A program made the translations under genes and the position numbers. The notes beneath the pieces are model-generated. The model searched no databases. It saw only the letters and a program-made list of their open reading frames with translations, and was not told where the DNA came from. From Streptomyces sp. CB02366 (GTDB lineage Bacteria; Actinomycetota; Actinomycetes; Streptomycetales; Streptomycetaceae), in the NCBI RefSeq assembly GCF_001905905.1, contig NZ_LIVT01000009.1, positions 1 to 64,000 of the forward strand: a stretch of 64,000 nucleotides of DNA, given 5' to 3'. The first letter of the stretch is position 1. Every line of letters starts with the position of its first letter. Shown here piece after piece: positions 8,621 through 17,239 of the stretch.

Positions 8621-8968
8621 TCAGGGCACGAGGACGATCGAGTTGATCGGCGTCATGTTGTAAGGGGCGGACTCCCCCACGCCGCGCATCACGTCGGAGC
8701 ACCTGCCGCCGTTGTAGTCGTAGCAGACCCGGAAGCCGGCGCCGCCCGTCTGGTTGTTGACCAGTACCCGGTTTCCGGTGACGTTGGAGAGGTTGTGGGC
8801 GCCGTAGCTGTAGAAGATGTTCCTGTTGAGGATGCTGCCGTTCGTCTCGCGGATGCAGACCGCTCCGGACGGACAGGGCGTCACCGCTGAGGCACTGGGA
8901 GCGGTGGTGAGGCCCAAGGTTCCCAGCGCCAGAGCCATACCCGCCGCGGTCGCCGCCAGTTTACGCAT
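8621..8968 (-). CDS. secreted peptidase-inhibitor-like protein (I36 type)
   Basis: The start at 8968 (MRKLAATAAG) follows AGGGGG with good spacing; a longer upstream start has no ribosome site. Residues 1-28 are a Sec signal peptide ending in SASA. The mature part, about 87 residues, has four cysteines (CPSGAVC, VCYDYNGGRC) and repeats of the small beta-gamma-crystallin-like fold seen in Streptomyces metalloprotease inhibitors of family I36. It is monocistronic. The fold assignment rests on the Cys pattern and on the CPSGAVCI start; inhibitory activity is inferred. Confidence 0.65.
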   Translation of the reverse strand: MRKLAATAAGMALALGTLGLTTAPSASAVTPCPSGAVCIRETNGSILNRNIFYSYGAHNLSNVTGNRVLVNNQTGGAGFRVCYDYNGGRCSDVMRGVGESAPYNMTPINSIVLVP

Positions 8969-9668
8969 TTTTCCCCCTGATGTTGGGGTGTCCCCGTCTG
9001 GGGCACCTTCGCGCACAAAAGGGTAGCCAGCGATGGTCGCTGGACAGCAAGGGATGGCAGTAAGTCACCTTATTCCGTGCGGTGTTGTGGCAGATGTGCC
9101 CGGGGAGCCGAACGGCTCACCGGATGTACGAAGACGTATTCGGATACCAAGCCGCTCCGGGCAAGGGTCTGGTCCGGTGCCGGCCGAAAGGGCACCGGAC
9201 CGGTTCGGCCTCGGCCGTACTCCGGGGACCGGGGTGGGGACCGGCGCTTCGCCGGGCTCTCGTCCGTCTGCCGGGGCCTGCGCGGACGGGACGCATACTT
9301 CTTTCGCCAGGTAGCCAAGCGCGTCGGCACGACGGCGGCGAGAGTGTCGGGGTGGAACTGGAAGGTGTGGACCCGCAGCTCGATGTGCTCGGCGCACTTC
9401 CATGAGGTGGGCAGGTGCGAGGTCGGTTGATAGGCCTCGTGCCGGTGGCCCACCGGTGTTCCTGGGTGGGCGTGCCGGGTGTTTCGGGGTGAGCCTGTTG
9501 GTACTTCTCTGCCGGCAGGCCCGCCTCTCGCGATCGCTGGTCCCCTGCTAAGACCGTGTCCTATCGACAAGTCGCGCGACGGCCGGCTGCCGTGACGACC
9601 GGCCCCAGACTCGGACGTGAAGGGTTCCGCGGTCTTGGTGGCAGCGTCTTCTGCCAGAGTGGAGCATC
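8969..9668. other. 700-bp intergenic region, no supported gene
   Basis: Several antisense-looking open frames exist, but none has a credible ribosome site. One minus-strand frame near 9310-9400 reads HTFQFHPDTLAAVVPTRLA, which might be a fragment of a lost gene that I cannot name. Confidence 0.4.
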
Positions 9669-10892
9669 GTGACCACGCAACCGCAGCAGCAGTTACCTCC
9701 GAACGACACCCTCGCCGCCTCCCCCGCTCCCCTCGACGAGCCGTCGGCTCCATTGTCCGTGGGGGTGGAGGAGGAGTTCCTCCTCGTCGATCCCGTCAGC
9801 AGATGTGTGCGGCCCGAGGGTCACCAGGTGGCCGCGGCGGCCGCCGGTGAGCTTGGCCACCGCGTCGATACCGAGCTGACCCGCTACCAGCTCGAGAGCC
9901 GTACCGACCCCCATACGCAGATGGGCGAACTGTTCTCGGAGCTGCGATCCGTCCGGGCAGGGTTGGCGCGATCGGCTACCGAGCGGGGGCTGCGCATCGC
10001 CGCCAGCGGTTCCCCGATTATCGGCCAGGTAGCGCCCGTGCCCCTCACTCCGGGCTCACGGTACGCGGAGAGCCTGTCCCTCTTCCGTGCACTGGACGAC
10101 GAGCAGAGCGCATGCGCATGCCACGTGCACGTCGGCGTGGGCGACCCGCACGAGGCGATCGAGGTGAGCAACCATCTGCGGCCCTGGCTGGCGACGCTGA
10201 CCGCGCTGGCGGCGAACTCGCCGTACTGGGGCGGCCGCGACACCGGCTACGCCAGCTGGCGCACCACCACGTGGGGGCGATGGCCAGTGGCCGGCTCGCC
10301 GCCCTACTTCGACTCCCCCGCCCACTTCGAAGACCTCGTCGAAGAACTCATCACCACGCGGACCGTTCTGGACCGCGGCGGCCTGTACTGGGACGTACGC
10401 CCCTCCCACCACCTGCCCACCGTCGAGGTGCGCGTCGCCGACGTAAGTCTCACCCCTGAGGACACCGTCCTGCTCGCCGCCGTCATTCGCGCCCTGGTTG
10501 CCACCGCGCTGAAGGCCATCCGCGCCGGCGAAGCGGCGCCCCGCCCGGCCACCGAGATCCTGCGCGCGGCCTCCTGGCGGGCCGCACGCGACGGCCTTGC
10601 CGGACATGCCCTCGATCCCCTCACCCGCCAACTGGTACCTGCGACAGCGCAGGTCGAGCGCATGCTGCGCGCCCTGTCCCCTGCTCTGGAACACCACGGT
10701 GACCTCGACCTCGTACGCACCCAGTGGAAACGCCTGCGTACCCAAGGGAGCGGAGCCGACCGGCAACGTGCCGCCTACCGCTACCGCTCCAAGTTGCCCG
10801 ACGTCGTCGACCACGTCATCGCCGCCACCTGCCCCTCACAAGCGCCTTCCGTCACACCCGGCGGGCTCACCGGACGGACCGAACCGCGGTGA
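9669..10892 (+). CDS. YbdK-family carboxylate-amine ligase (GCS2 fold)
   Basis: This is a 407-residue protein with a GTG start at 9669. The signature SVGVEEEFLLVDP, then TRYQLESRTDPH, the histidine-rich ACACHVHVGV and YWDVRPSHHLPTVEVRVADV define the YbdK group of glutamate-cysteine-ligase-type 2 enzymes. These ATP-dependent ligases join an amine to a carboxylate; most actinobacterial members have no assigned substrate. It stands alone with no operon partner. The homologous but distinct GCS2-type ligase at 48219-49790 belongs to the biosynthetic cluster, so the genome carries at least two members of the superfamily. Confidence 0.85.
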   Translation: MTTQPQQQLPPNDTLAASPAPLDEPSAPLSVGVEEEFLLVDPVSRCVRPEGHQVAAAAAGELGHRVDTELTRYQLESRTDPHTQMGELFSELRSVRAGLARSATERGLRIAASGSPIIGQVAPVPLTPGSRYAESLSLFRALDDEQSACACHVHVGVGDPHEAIEVSNHLRPWLATLTALAANSPYWGGRDTGYASWRTTTWGRWPVAGSPPYFDSPAHFEDLVEELITTRTVLDRGGLYWDVRPSHHLPTVEVRVADVSLTPEDTVLLAAVIRALVATALKAIRAGEAAPRPATEILRAASWRAARDGLAGHALDPLTRQLVPATAQVERMLRALSPALEHHGDLDLVRTQWKRLRTQGSGADRQRAAYRYRSKLPDVVDHVIAATCPSQAPSVTPGGLTGRTEPR

Positions 10893-10969
10893 GCCCGAAG
10901 AACGCGCAGGGGGCACGGCACGTGAGCACCAGTTTCGGTGGCCTGCCCCATGGGGGACGGCGCGAAATC

Positions 10970-11059
10970 GTCTTCCCCGCCGAAGCGGGGGCAGCTCCCT
11001 GACCGCATGCGTGAACGCATCCACCACCGCGTCGTCCCCGCATCGGCGGGGGTTGACCG
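10970..11059 (+). CRISPR. two-repeat type I-E-like CRISPR relic
   Basis: Two 29-nt segments start at 10970 and 11031, exactly 61 nt apart, which is the type I-E period of a 29-nt repeat and a 32-nt spacer. Both carry the I-E palindrome: TCCCCGC, four variable bases, GCGGGGG. The flanks differ (CAGCTCC in the first, TTGACCG in the second), so the pair is degenerate. The intervening 32 nt are 10999-11030. No third copy is found at +61 or -61, and no cas gene lies in the window. Confidence 0.5.
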
Positions 11060-11236
11060 GATCAGCCTCACCGGCCGGGAAACGTCGACGATGCGTCCCT
11101 CGGGTGTGTCTGCCGTGGCTCCCAGCCCCTGGCGGCAGGGAGGGTGTGAGGTTCTACAGGAGGAACAGGCCGAGCAACTGTGTACGGTCGTCAGTTCTCG
11201 CTGAGTCGAACGGCTGTTCCGTCATGTTTGCGTCCC

Positions 11237-11928
11237 TCAGGTCCGCGCCTCTCGGATCCACGTTGCGCAGCTCCGTTTTTGCAGGAACGCCGAAGTCAGG
11301 TTCGCTCCGTTCATGTTCGCGTTGCGCAGATCTGCGGACAGTAGCCGCGCGAAATTCAGGGTCGCTTCTGTCAGGCCGGCCCCGTTCAGGTCCGTGCGCA
11401 AGATGTTGGCGCAGCGCAGGTCCGCGAATCCCAGGCCCGCGCCGCTCAGGCCCGCGTGGCTCAGATTCATCTCAGATGAAGAAGTCGAGGGGGATGCCGG
11501 GGAGTTTGACGCCTCGGAAGTCCGGGGGGAAAGGCCCCGTCCCTGGAGATGTTGCGGGTGACCAGGACCGTGAGAGCGGCCTGGACGTCGGCCGAGACGT
11601 CCTTGCCCTTCGCCGGGGCTTGGCGGCGTGGGTGCGGATGTAGGTCGCGAGGACGTTGGCGATGGTGGGATGGTCGCGACGGGAGTCCTGCATGACCCGC
11701 TGCAAGGCGTAGATACCGACCAGCCGTACCTCCGTCTTGTCCTCGCCGAGGTTTCCCACCGCCGCCGTGTACCGGTCGGTGATTCTGCCCTTTCTTGGCC
11801 GGTACCCGGTCCTCCCGCGCCTGCTCGTTGGCCTGCCGGGTCTGAACGTTCGAGTACCAAAGACCCGCCACCGCCACGAGCGCGGCTACCACGACGGTGA
11901 CCAGCTCGATCCGGCGGGCCCAGTCCAT
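11237..11928 (-). pseudogene. frameshifted membrane-anchored pentapeptide-repeat protein
   Basis: Reading leftward from 11928 the gene begins MDWARRIELVTVVV, with one transmembrane helix (VVVAALVAVAGLWYS). It then shifts frame near 11800 into GNLGEDKTEVRLVGIYALQRVM and DHPTIANVLATYIRTHA. It breaks again before a pentapeptide-repeat stretch (NLSHAGLSGAGLGFADLRCAN, then ILRTDLNGAGLTEATLNFA). The order of helix, 'R-x-GIYAL-x-R' block and pentapeptide repeats is that of a common Streptomyces membrane protein family, normally one uninterrupted frame. At least two frameshifts are needed, so I call it a pseudogene. The region 11929-12145 shows nothing further. Confidence 0.6.
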
Positions 11929-12145
11929 GCCTTCCCTGCGTTCACCCCGAGCAGGAGGGGCCGGCGGGCGGCCGGGGGCCGGGCGGCGAGGCGTAACCGG
12001 GGGCGACGGGCGGGCGTAGGAGGCATACCTGTATTTGATCTCAACTACTGCGGCAGCGAAGCTTTTTGGCTCCGGCCCCCGACAGAAACGGCCCTGGTCG
12101 AGGTAAGTCGTCCTGCACTGAAGGTGCGGGGACGCGGCATCGTCC

Positions 12146-12283
12146 ATGGAGCAGGCTGCCCCGCCCGGCATCGTCCCCGTCCGTGGCTTCAAACACGTGA
12201 GCGGCCGGGCCCTGACCGTCCCCGCCACAGCGTTCAGCACCATCATCGCGGGTTTCCGGGCCGAGGGCTTCGGCGTCATCTGA
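12146..12283 (+). pseudogene. DUF397-type fragment, 45 residues
   Basis: An ATG at 12146 opens 45 codons reading GIVPVRGFKHVSGRALTV and then AFSTIIAGFRAEGF. This matches the C-terminal half of DUF397 proteins (usual form: VxVRDSKxPxGPALTFxxxAWxxFVxxVR), in which the RDSK motif has become RGFK. Full DUF397 proteins are 60-80 residues with an N-terminal WxKSSYS motif that is absent here. They usually follow a Scr1-type XRE regulator; the regulator at 12344-13273 is convergent, so the pair is not in the usual order. It is probably a truncated remnant. Confidence 0.5.
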
Positions 12284-12302
12284 GTCATCGGAGCCGTACA
12301 GG

Positions 12303-12336
12303 GAGGCCCCACCGCGCACACACGCGGTGGGGCCTC
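12303..12336. terminator. strong hairpin terminator
   Basis: A perfect 14-bp stem (GAGGCCCCACCGCG, 12303-12316, with its complement at 12323-12336) and a 6-nt loop lie between the DUF397 fragment and the stop of the minus-strand regulator. It can serve both strands. Confidence 0.75.
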
Positions 12337-12343
12337 GCGTCGC

Positions 12344-13273
12344 TCAGTCCGGCCAGGTCCACTCGATCCCGTACACGCCCGGTACGCACCGTGTCGGCAT
12401 GAGGTGGGTCGTGTGGAAGTCGTCCAAGGCCGTGCGGTGGCGGTGGCACGGATCAGCGCCGATCCGCTCCCGGCGGTATCCCCAGCAGTGGGTGGGCACC
12501 GCCCGGGGGTGGAAGCACACGTGCAGCAGGTACGAGCGCAGGGGAACTGTGACGCGGCGCTCGTGCTGCCAGGAGGCCTCTCCCTCCGCGCGCAGCGTGT
12601 AGGCGATGACCGCCGTCTCCGTACGAACGAGCCGGCGGCCGAGCGGGATCTCGGCCGTCACGCAGCCCAGCTCTTCCAGGAACCGGATGCGCGGTGCGGG
12701 ACGGCCGGGGACATCGAGGACGGCCGTTCCGGCCTTCGGTGAGTCGAGGAAGTGGACGATGCTGAGGTGGTCCACGCCGTCGTGGACGGCCTGCACCACC
12801 GTGGTGACCGAGGTCTCGCGGATGGCGCGGTGCTCATCCAGGCAGACCGTCTCCTGGACGGTCAGAGCGCGCAGACCGGCGTTGAAGTGGGCGAAGGCGT
12901 CACCGAGGGCCTGCTCCACGTCGGAGTCCTCGCCGAAAACGCCCCGGGCGGCGGCCGGGTCGGGCGGTCGGGCCCCACCACGGGGACGATGCGGGCCGAG
13001 CAGCGAGCGCAGGGCCCCGGTGGGGAGATCGAGCAGCGGTTCCAAGGCGTCCACGGCGCGCAGCGACTGGGCCTTCTCGGGCTGGCTGCGGCCACGTTGC
13101 CAGTGGCTCAGGGTGGCGAGGCTGACGGATATCTGTTGGGCACGCAGGTGTTCACGGATGCGTTCCAACGGGAGTCCGCGTCGGCGCAGGGCCTTGCGGA
13201 ACACAGCCGCGAAGGTCGTGTCGGCCCCTGAGAAGTTTTCCAGATCGTGGGCGACAGGGAGGGGATGGGGCAT
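12344..13273 (-). CDS. XRE-family helix-turn-helix regulator with a large C-terminal domain
   Basis: I chose the start at 13273 (MPHPLPVAHD); a longer frame upstream has no ribosome site. The protein has 309 residues. Residues about 15-75 form an XRE-type DNA-binding domain (FRKALRRRGLPLERIREHL, SVSLATLSHWQRGRSQPEK). The remainder is a roughly 200-residue domain rich in beta structure, with GVDHLSIVHFLD and a C-terminal Cys/His-containing segment (LLHVCFHPRAVPTHCWGY). The architecture recurs in Streptomyces but its signal is unknown. It is monocistronic and ends at the hairpin at 12303-12336. Confidence 0.75.
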   Translation of the reverse strand: MPHPLPVAHDLENFSGADTTFAAVFRKALRRRGLPLERIREHLRAQQISVSLATLSHWQRGRSQPEKAQSLRAVDALEPLLDLPTGALRSLLGPHRPRGGARPPDPAAARGVFGEDSDVEQALGDAFAHFNAGLRALTVQETVCLDEHRAIRETSVTTVVQAVHDGVDHLSIVHFLDSPKAGTAVLDVPGRPAPRIRFLEELGCVTAEIPLGRRLVRTETAVIAYTLRAEGEASWQHERRVTVPLRSYLLHVCFHPRAVPTHCWGYRRERIGADPCHRHRTALDDFHTTHLMPTRCVPGVYGIEWTWPD

Positions 13274-13364
13274 GGCGTCTCTCAACGGTCTGCGGGTACC
13301 GGCGGCGCGGGGGCCGCCCACCTTAGCCCGGTGGACGGCCCCTGGTCAGCCCTTCTGTCGCAGG

Positions 13365-14603
13365 TCAGTTGGTGTTGAGGGTCAGCCCGTAGTAGGCGAG
13401 GGTGTCGTCGAGCGGCTGGAAGTAGGAGGAGCCGCGGGAGTTGACTCCGCCGGTGCAGCGCTGGTTGGTGGGACCGCCGGAGGTCATGCCCTGGGCCTGG
13501 TCGCCGGAGATGTACGCTCCGCCGCTGTCACCGCCCTCCGTGCAGACGCTGGAGGTGGCGAGGCCGGTGACGACGGTGTCGGGGCCGCCGTTGAGGTCGA
13601 CGTAGGTGACCGAGACGTTGTAGGAGCCGACCGAGCCGCAGGTCCAGCCGGTGGTGGCCCCGGACTTGCAGATCGATGCGCCGGAGTAGGCCCGGTTGCT
13701 GCCGCGGACGGCGATGGGGCTGGTGTTGCCCCAGGTACCGACGCTGGTGGTGATGGAGTGGCCGGAGTTGATGGAGGCGATACCCATGTCGACGCTGCGG
13801 GTGCCGAGGGCGTAGCGGGTCTTGACGCCCTTGGCGAAGGCAGTGCCGTCGTAGCGCAGGGTCGGGAGGTTGGCGACGCAGTGGCCAGCGGTGACCAGGT
13901 ACTGGTTGCCGGAGCGGTCGCGGGCGCCGTAGCCGACGGAACACCAGCCGGTGGTGTTGTTGATCGTCATCTTGCTGCCGGGGTATATCGCGGCCTGGGG
14001 CGCGAGCTTCTCCTCGCCCCGCACGATCTTGACGGCGGACCCGTGCTTGGCCGCTGCGGCGAGAAACGCCTTGGCGGGGGCCGAGCGGTCGCTGTTCACC
14101 TTGACGACGACCTGGTCGGCGGCGAGGTCCACGGACCAGGCCACTACTCCGGCGGGGGCTTTCTTCGCGGCGGAAGCGTCGAGCCGGCCCTTGATCCGGT
14201 CGAGGGTGCTCTCGCCGCGGGCAGGCAGCCGGGCGTCGAGTCCGGCCTGTTCGAACCGGGCGACATCGGCACGGTCCTCGGCGTTGACGGTCAGGTCGCC
14301 GGAGGCGTCGAAGAACGCGCCGTCGTCGGCAAGTCCGCCCTTGTTCAGCTCGGCGAGCCGCTTCTGCTGGGCGTCCTGTCGGTCCAGCCGGTCGGTCGCC
14401 GCCTTCTCGTCCACGCCGAGCGACGCGGCGAGGGCCCGTACCATCTCGGGCTGGTAGCGCGGGGTGGACGAGTTCCCGGCGGGGGCGGTGTCCTGGGCCT
14501 GAGCGGTGGCCTGGGTTCCCATGACCACGGAAGCCGAGAGCGCGGCCGCCACGAAGGCGAATCTGTACTTGCTGGAGGTGCGGGAAATACGGGAATTACG
14601 CAC
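13365..14603 (-). CDS. secreted streptogrisin-type serine protease (S1 family) with propeptide
   Basis: A GTG start (14603) follows GGAAGGA. The 412-residue pre-pro-protein has a signal peptide (about 1-37), an alpha-lytic-protease-type prodomain (about 50-195) and a chymotrypsin-fold catalytic domain. The triad is visible: His241 in TAGHC, Asp272 in SVDMGIA and Ser360 in GGDSGG. Cysteine pairs (WCSVGY/GHC, ICKSG/TCGSVG, VCTEGG/RCTGG) match streptogrisins. It should be exported unfolded, folded with help of the propeptide and matured by self-cleavage. Specificity within the SprA/B/D group cannot be settled by eye. Confidence 0.9.
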   Translation of the reverse strand: MRNSRISRTSSKYRFAFVAAALSASVVMGTQATAQAQDTAPAGNSSTPRYQPEMVRALAASLGVDEKAATDRLDRQDAQQKRLAELNKGGLADDGAFFDASGDLTVNAEDRADVARFEQAGLDARLPARGESTLDRIKGRLDASAAKKAPAGVVAWSVDLAADQVVVKVNSDRSAPAKAFLAAAAKHGSAVKIVRGEEKLAPQAAIYPGSKMTINNTTGWCSVGYGARDRSGNQYLVTAGHCVANLPTLRYDGTAFAKGVKTRYALGTRSVDMGIASINSGHSITTSVGTWGNTSPIAVRGSNRAYSGASICKSGATTGWTCGSVGSYNVSVTYVDLNGGPDTVVTGLATSSVCTEGGDSGGAYISGDQAQGMTSGGPTNQRCTGGVNSRGSSYFQPLDDTLAYYGLTLNTN

Positions 14604-15034
14604 GCTGATTCCTTCCGGATGGCAGGCAAAAACCCGCGAGGGGGGTTGATTCGGCGATACGTCAGCGCGTGTCGCCGGGAGTGAGTTTTCGCCCGGCGGC
14701 AGGATCGATGCCCGCCGCGAGATGAACTGTGGCCCAACGGCCCGGCGCCATCAAGGTTCTTGGCGGTGTGAGGTTTTAACAGAACGTCGACGGGACTGTA
14801 AAAGTCGCTGTTCGCATTTCATCTCTTGGCGACGCCGTATCGGCGAATCGGCACCGCCGCGGCTGAGGTTTCCGACCTTGCCAACAGCCCGTCTCTCACC
14901 CGCTACTGGGCGCGCTACGGCCCTGCGACGGCATCTGTGAGCGCTGAACTCGTCGCGGGGTTGGGTCCGTTGTGGCGTGAGCGGCATCCGGCCCTGCTGG
15001 CGCCCCGGCCGGGAAGCGTGCTGTGGGTACCGGT
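14604..15034. other. intergenic, no supported gene
   Basis: Upstream region of the protease gene, presumably holding its promoter. I see no RNA gene and no open frame with a convincing start. Confidence 0.45.
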
Positions 15035-15190
15035 GCGAAGCACTGCCTGGCCTTCGTCGACCGCGACGATCAGGCGGGGCACGGTGTCCGGATTGCCGTC
15101 GAGGTCGAAGCGGGGATCCAGCTCGATGGCGAGGTGGACCAGGGCGTCTTGGATGCCTGCGATGTTGCCGCGGTGGGTTTCCCTGTGTAC
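15035..15190 (-). pseudogene. fragment of an FtsK/TraB-type DNA-translocase gene
   Basis: A minus-strand frame reads NIAGIQDALVHLAIELDPRFD followed by NPDTVPRLIVAVDEGQAVL. This resembles the Walker-B region of FtsK/SpoIIIE-like proteins of actinomycete conjugative elements, where 'D-I-x-x-I-H-x-A-L-x-x-L' and 'R-L-I-V-x-x-D-E' are conserved. No start or flanking domains remain. The missing Walker-A and C-terminal segments of such a gene are found at 17240-17700 on the same strand, so the two may be pieces of one gene. Homology is judged by eye on a short stretch. Confidence 0.45.
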
Positions 15191-15373
15191 CGGTCCGGGC
15201 GATCCGGTTTTCGCCGGCAACAAACGTGCCGGCCTTCCGGCCGGACGGACGGCCGAGGTCGTCACGATCGGAGCCGCGTGGGGCTTCACCCCGCCCGAGC
15301 AGCCGCCCGACGCGGGCACCGGCCTCGGCCTAGACGACCCCGGCCGCCTATGGTGCGGTGACATGAGCCCCGC

Positions 15374-15547
15374 TCACAGAGGCAGGACGAAGCTGCGGCT
15401 CAGCACCCAGCCGCCCCCGGTGAGCAGCACCAGGGACAGTAGTGCCAGTACGCGGACCGGGCGACGGCGCAGCACCAGGTAAAGGTCTCCGACCCGCAAC
15501 TCAAGGTAGGGGACAGCTTCTTCACGCTTCGTGTTTCTGGAGTTCAT
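15374..15547 (-). CDS. 57-residue single-pass membrane protein
   Basis: An ATG at 15547 with GTGAGGATCC upstream opens a 57-codon frame. The N-terminal half is charged (NTKREEAVPYLELRVGDLYL). After an arginine cluster (RRRPVRV) comes one hydrophobic helix (LALLSLVLLTGGGWVLS). Basic residues before the helix predict that the N-terminus stays in the cytoplasm. I do not recognise the family. Small proteins of this kind sit next to transfer genes in actinomycete integrative elements, and the FtsK-like fragments nearby fit that picture, but this is a guess. Confidence 0.55.
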   Translation of the reverse strand: MNSRNTKREEAVPYLELRVGDLYLVLRRRPVRVLALLSLVLLTGGGWVLSRSFVLPL

Positions 15548-15689
15548 GGATCCTCACTTCGCTGGCAGGCCGGGGCGCCGCCGCAGTGCGGTGCGTCCCA
15601 ACTGGTCAGGGCTTCGCCAGGTTCCTGGCACGGCGGAGCTCTCTTGACCCATGCTCGGGCCGGGTCCACGGCTGTCGCCAGTACGCAAT

Positions 15690-15710
15690 AGTTGCCACCT
15701 GCCGGCAACT
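15690..15710. promoter_or_regulatory. perfect inverted repeat upstream of the HTH/coiled-coil gene
   Basis: AGTTGCC (15690-15696) and GGCAACT (15704-15710) form a perfect 7-bp inverted repeat separated by 7 bp, ending 4 bp before the first possible ATG (15715) and 19 bp before the preferred ATG (15730). It is a good candidate for an operator, perhaps for autoregulation by the HTH protein itself. Confidence 0.45.
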
Positions 15711-15729
15711 CGCCATGCACAATGCCCGC

Positions 15730-17211
15730 ATGACCGCTGACACTGACCCGGTACCCGAGCTGAAGGCTCTGCTCAAGGCTCTCCTGAGAGACACCGGGCT
15801 GACGCAGCAGAGCTACGCGCGACGCTGTGGGCTCAACCCCACCCAGCTTTCCCGGCTCATGAACCTTCACCAGGTTCCGCAGACAGCCTTTCTGTACCAG
15901 CTGATCGACGCCGCAGATCGCGGCCCCGGGGGGCCTGTGGAGCAGGGGATCCGGAAACGGGCCGACCAGCTCCTGCTGGCCCTCGTGGCCCAGCGGCATC
16001 CGGAACGCCGCTATGAGGAGGAGACACGGCGTCGCGACCACGCCGAGATCCAACGCCGGAGCGAAGAACTCCAGAGTCAGCTGGATGCCTGCGCCACGGA
16101 CCTCGCCGTGGCCAGAAAGCAGGTGGAGCAATTGAGGACGGAAAGACGGCAGTTACGTGCGGACCGCACTCGGCTCCAGCAGAAGCTCGACGTCAGCCGC
16201 ACGACGGTCCGCAAGCTGAACCAGCAGCTGGACGCTGTGCTCACCTTTCCGCGCTCCCGTCAGGAGATCGAGGACGCGGTGCGCCGCCGCTGGGAGGCGG
16301 ACGCGTCCGACCGGTGCGGCGACCTTCTGACGTCGTCGGCAATCACCCTCCGCCCTCTGGCGGCTCTGCACCTCCTGGTCTGGCTCTGCACCCCACCGCA
16401 TACCAGCCCCGAAACATATGCGGCCGTCGGCCAGGCATTCCTGGATGACTTCATGCGATGCCGGAGCGCGACGGACGTCAGCGAAATCGGCACGGTCCTG
16501 CTCGTCGACGCGGTTCCTGGCCACCCCCGCCAGTGGGCCGAGCACATGCTGACCGCGCTGGGACGCCGACGGCCGCTGCCTGAACTGCTCGCCCAGCGGC
16601 ACGACTGGATCGCCGACAGGTCGATACGGTGGATGGACTCCTACGACTCCTACTGGCTGGCCGGGTGGATGAGCGGCGACCGGCCCCTCCGGGAGCGTCT
16701 GGCGATCTTTGAACCGGCCGTAGAGGAGACGGCGCCCGGTGTCGTCCGTATGGCTGCCGAAGCACTGCACACTGATGCCCGCCCGGCCGACGCTGCAGCG
16801 ATGCTCCTGGCGCTCGCTCACGACGAGCACCCGTATGCGGAGGCTGTTGCACAGTTCTACTTCGACCCCTACTCGGATCCCTTCACACACCCGGCGTCGG
16901 TGGCACCCGAGTTCTGGCGATATCTCTGCCGCTCGTACCACTCCCCGGCGGCCCAATCGTCGATCATGCAGGTGGCCTGCCAGGTACTCGGCGTGCACGA
17001 GATGGCTAACGTCCTTCCCTGGTTGCACCGCTGGCTCTGGGAGACGTGCTCAGACGAGACCGTGCTCGATACGTTCCTGGAGGCCGTGTGCACTGACCCT
17101 CGCACCGCTCTCGCGGTCCAGGAACAACTTCGCGACGGCATCGACCCAGGACGGTCCTTCGTTGCCGAAAGGCTCAGGGAGCTGCTGTCGGACTCATCGA
17201 GCGTCGGCTGA
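15730..17211 (+). CDS. XRE helix-turn-helix / coiled-coil / helical-repeat protein of unknown function
   Basis: This is a 493-residue protein (498 if the ATG at 15715 is used). Residues about 10-65 are an XRE-type HTH (LTQQSYARRCGLNPTQLSRL). Residues about 90-170 form a long coiled coil (RRRDHAEIQRRSEELQSQL onward to KLNQQLDAVL). The remaining 320 residues are helical, perhaps HEAT-like, with many Trp and His residues. Codon 142 is TTA (16153-16155), so translation should depend on the bldA tRNA. No clear Shine-Dalgarno precedes either ATG, which suggests a leaderless message. An inverted repeat lies just upstream. It sits beside the trypsin-nSTAND pair and might belong with it, but there is no direct evidence for this. 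Confidence 0.7.
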   Translation: MTADTDPVPELKALLKALLRDTGLTQQSYARRCGLNPTQLSRLMNLHQVPQTAFLYQLIDAADRGPGGPVEQGIRKRADQLLLALVAQRHPERRYEEETRRRDHAEIQRRSEELQSQLDACATDLAVARKQVEQLRTERRQLRADRTRLQQKLDVSRTTVRKLNQQLDAVLTFPRSRQEIEDAVRRRWEADASDRCGDLLTSSAITLRPLAALHLLVWLCTPPHTSPETYAAVGQAFLDDFMRCRSATDVSEIGTVLLVDAVPGHPRQWAEHMLTALGRRRPLPELLAQRHDWIADRSIRWMDSYDSYWLAGWMSGDRPLRERLAIFEPAVEETAPGVVRMAAEALHTDARPADAAAMLLALAHDEHPYAEAVAQFYFDPYSDPFTHPASVAPEFWRYLCRSYHSPAAQSSIMQVACQVLGVHEMANVLPWLHRWLWETCSDETVLDTFLEAVCTDPRTALAVQEQLRDGIDPGRSFVAERLRELLSDSSSVG

Positions 17212-17239
17212 CTGAGCCACCGGAGCAACGCTCAATACC

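Noticed and set aside
9065..9753. Minus-strand open frames of 112 and 227 codons in the 9.0-9.7 kb gap
   Set aside because: No ribosome sites, no recognisable motif apart from one short stretch, and overlap with the start of the YbdK-type gene.
12606..14684. A 692-codon open frame on the plus strand
   Set aside because: It runs antisense to the XRE regulator and the streptogrisin-type protease, whose motifs, signal peptide and catalytic triad are unmistakable. High GC at third positions creates such shadows.
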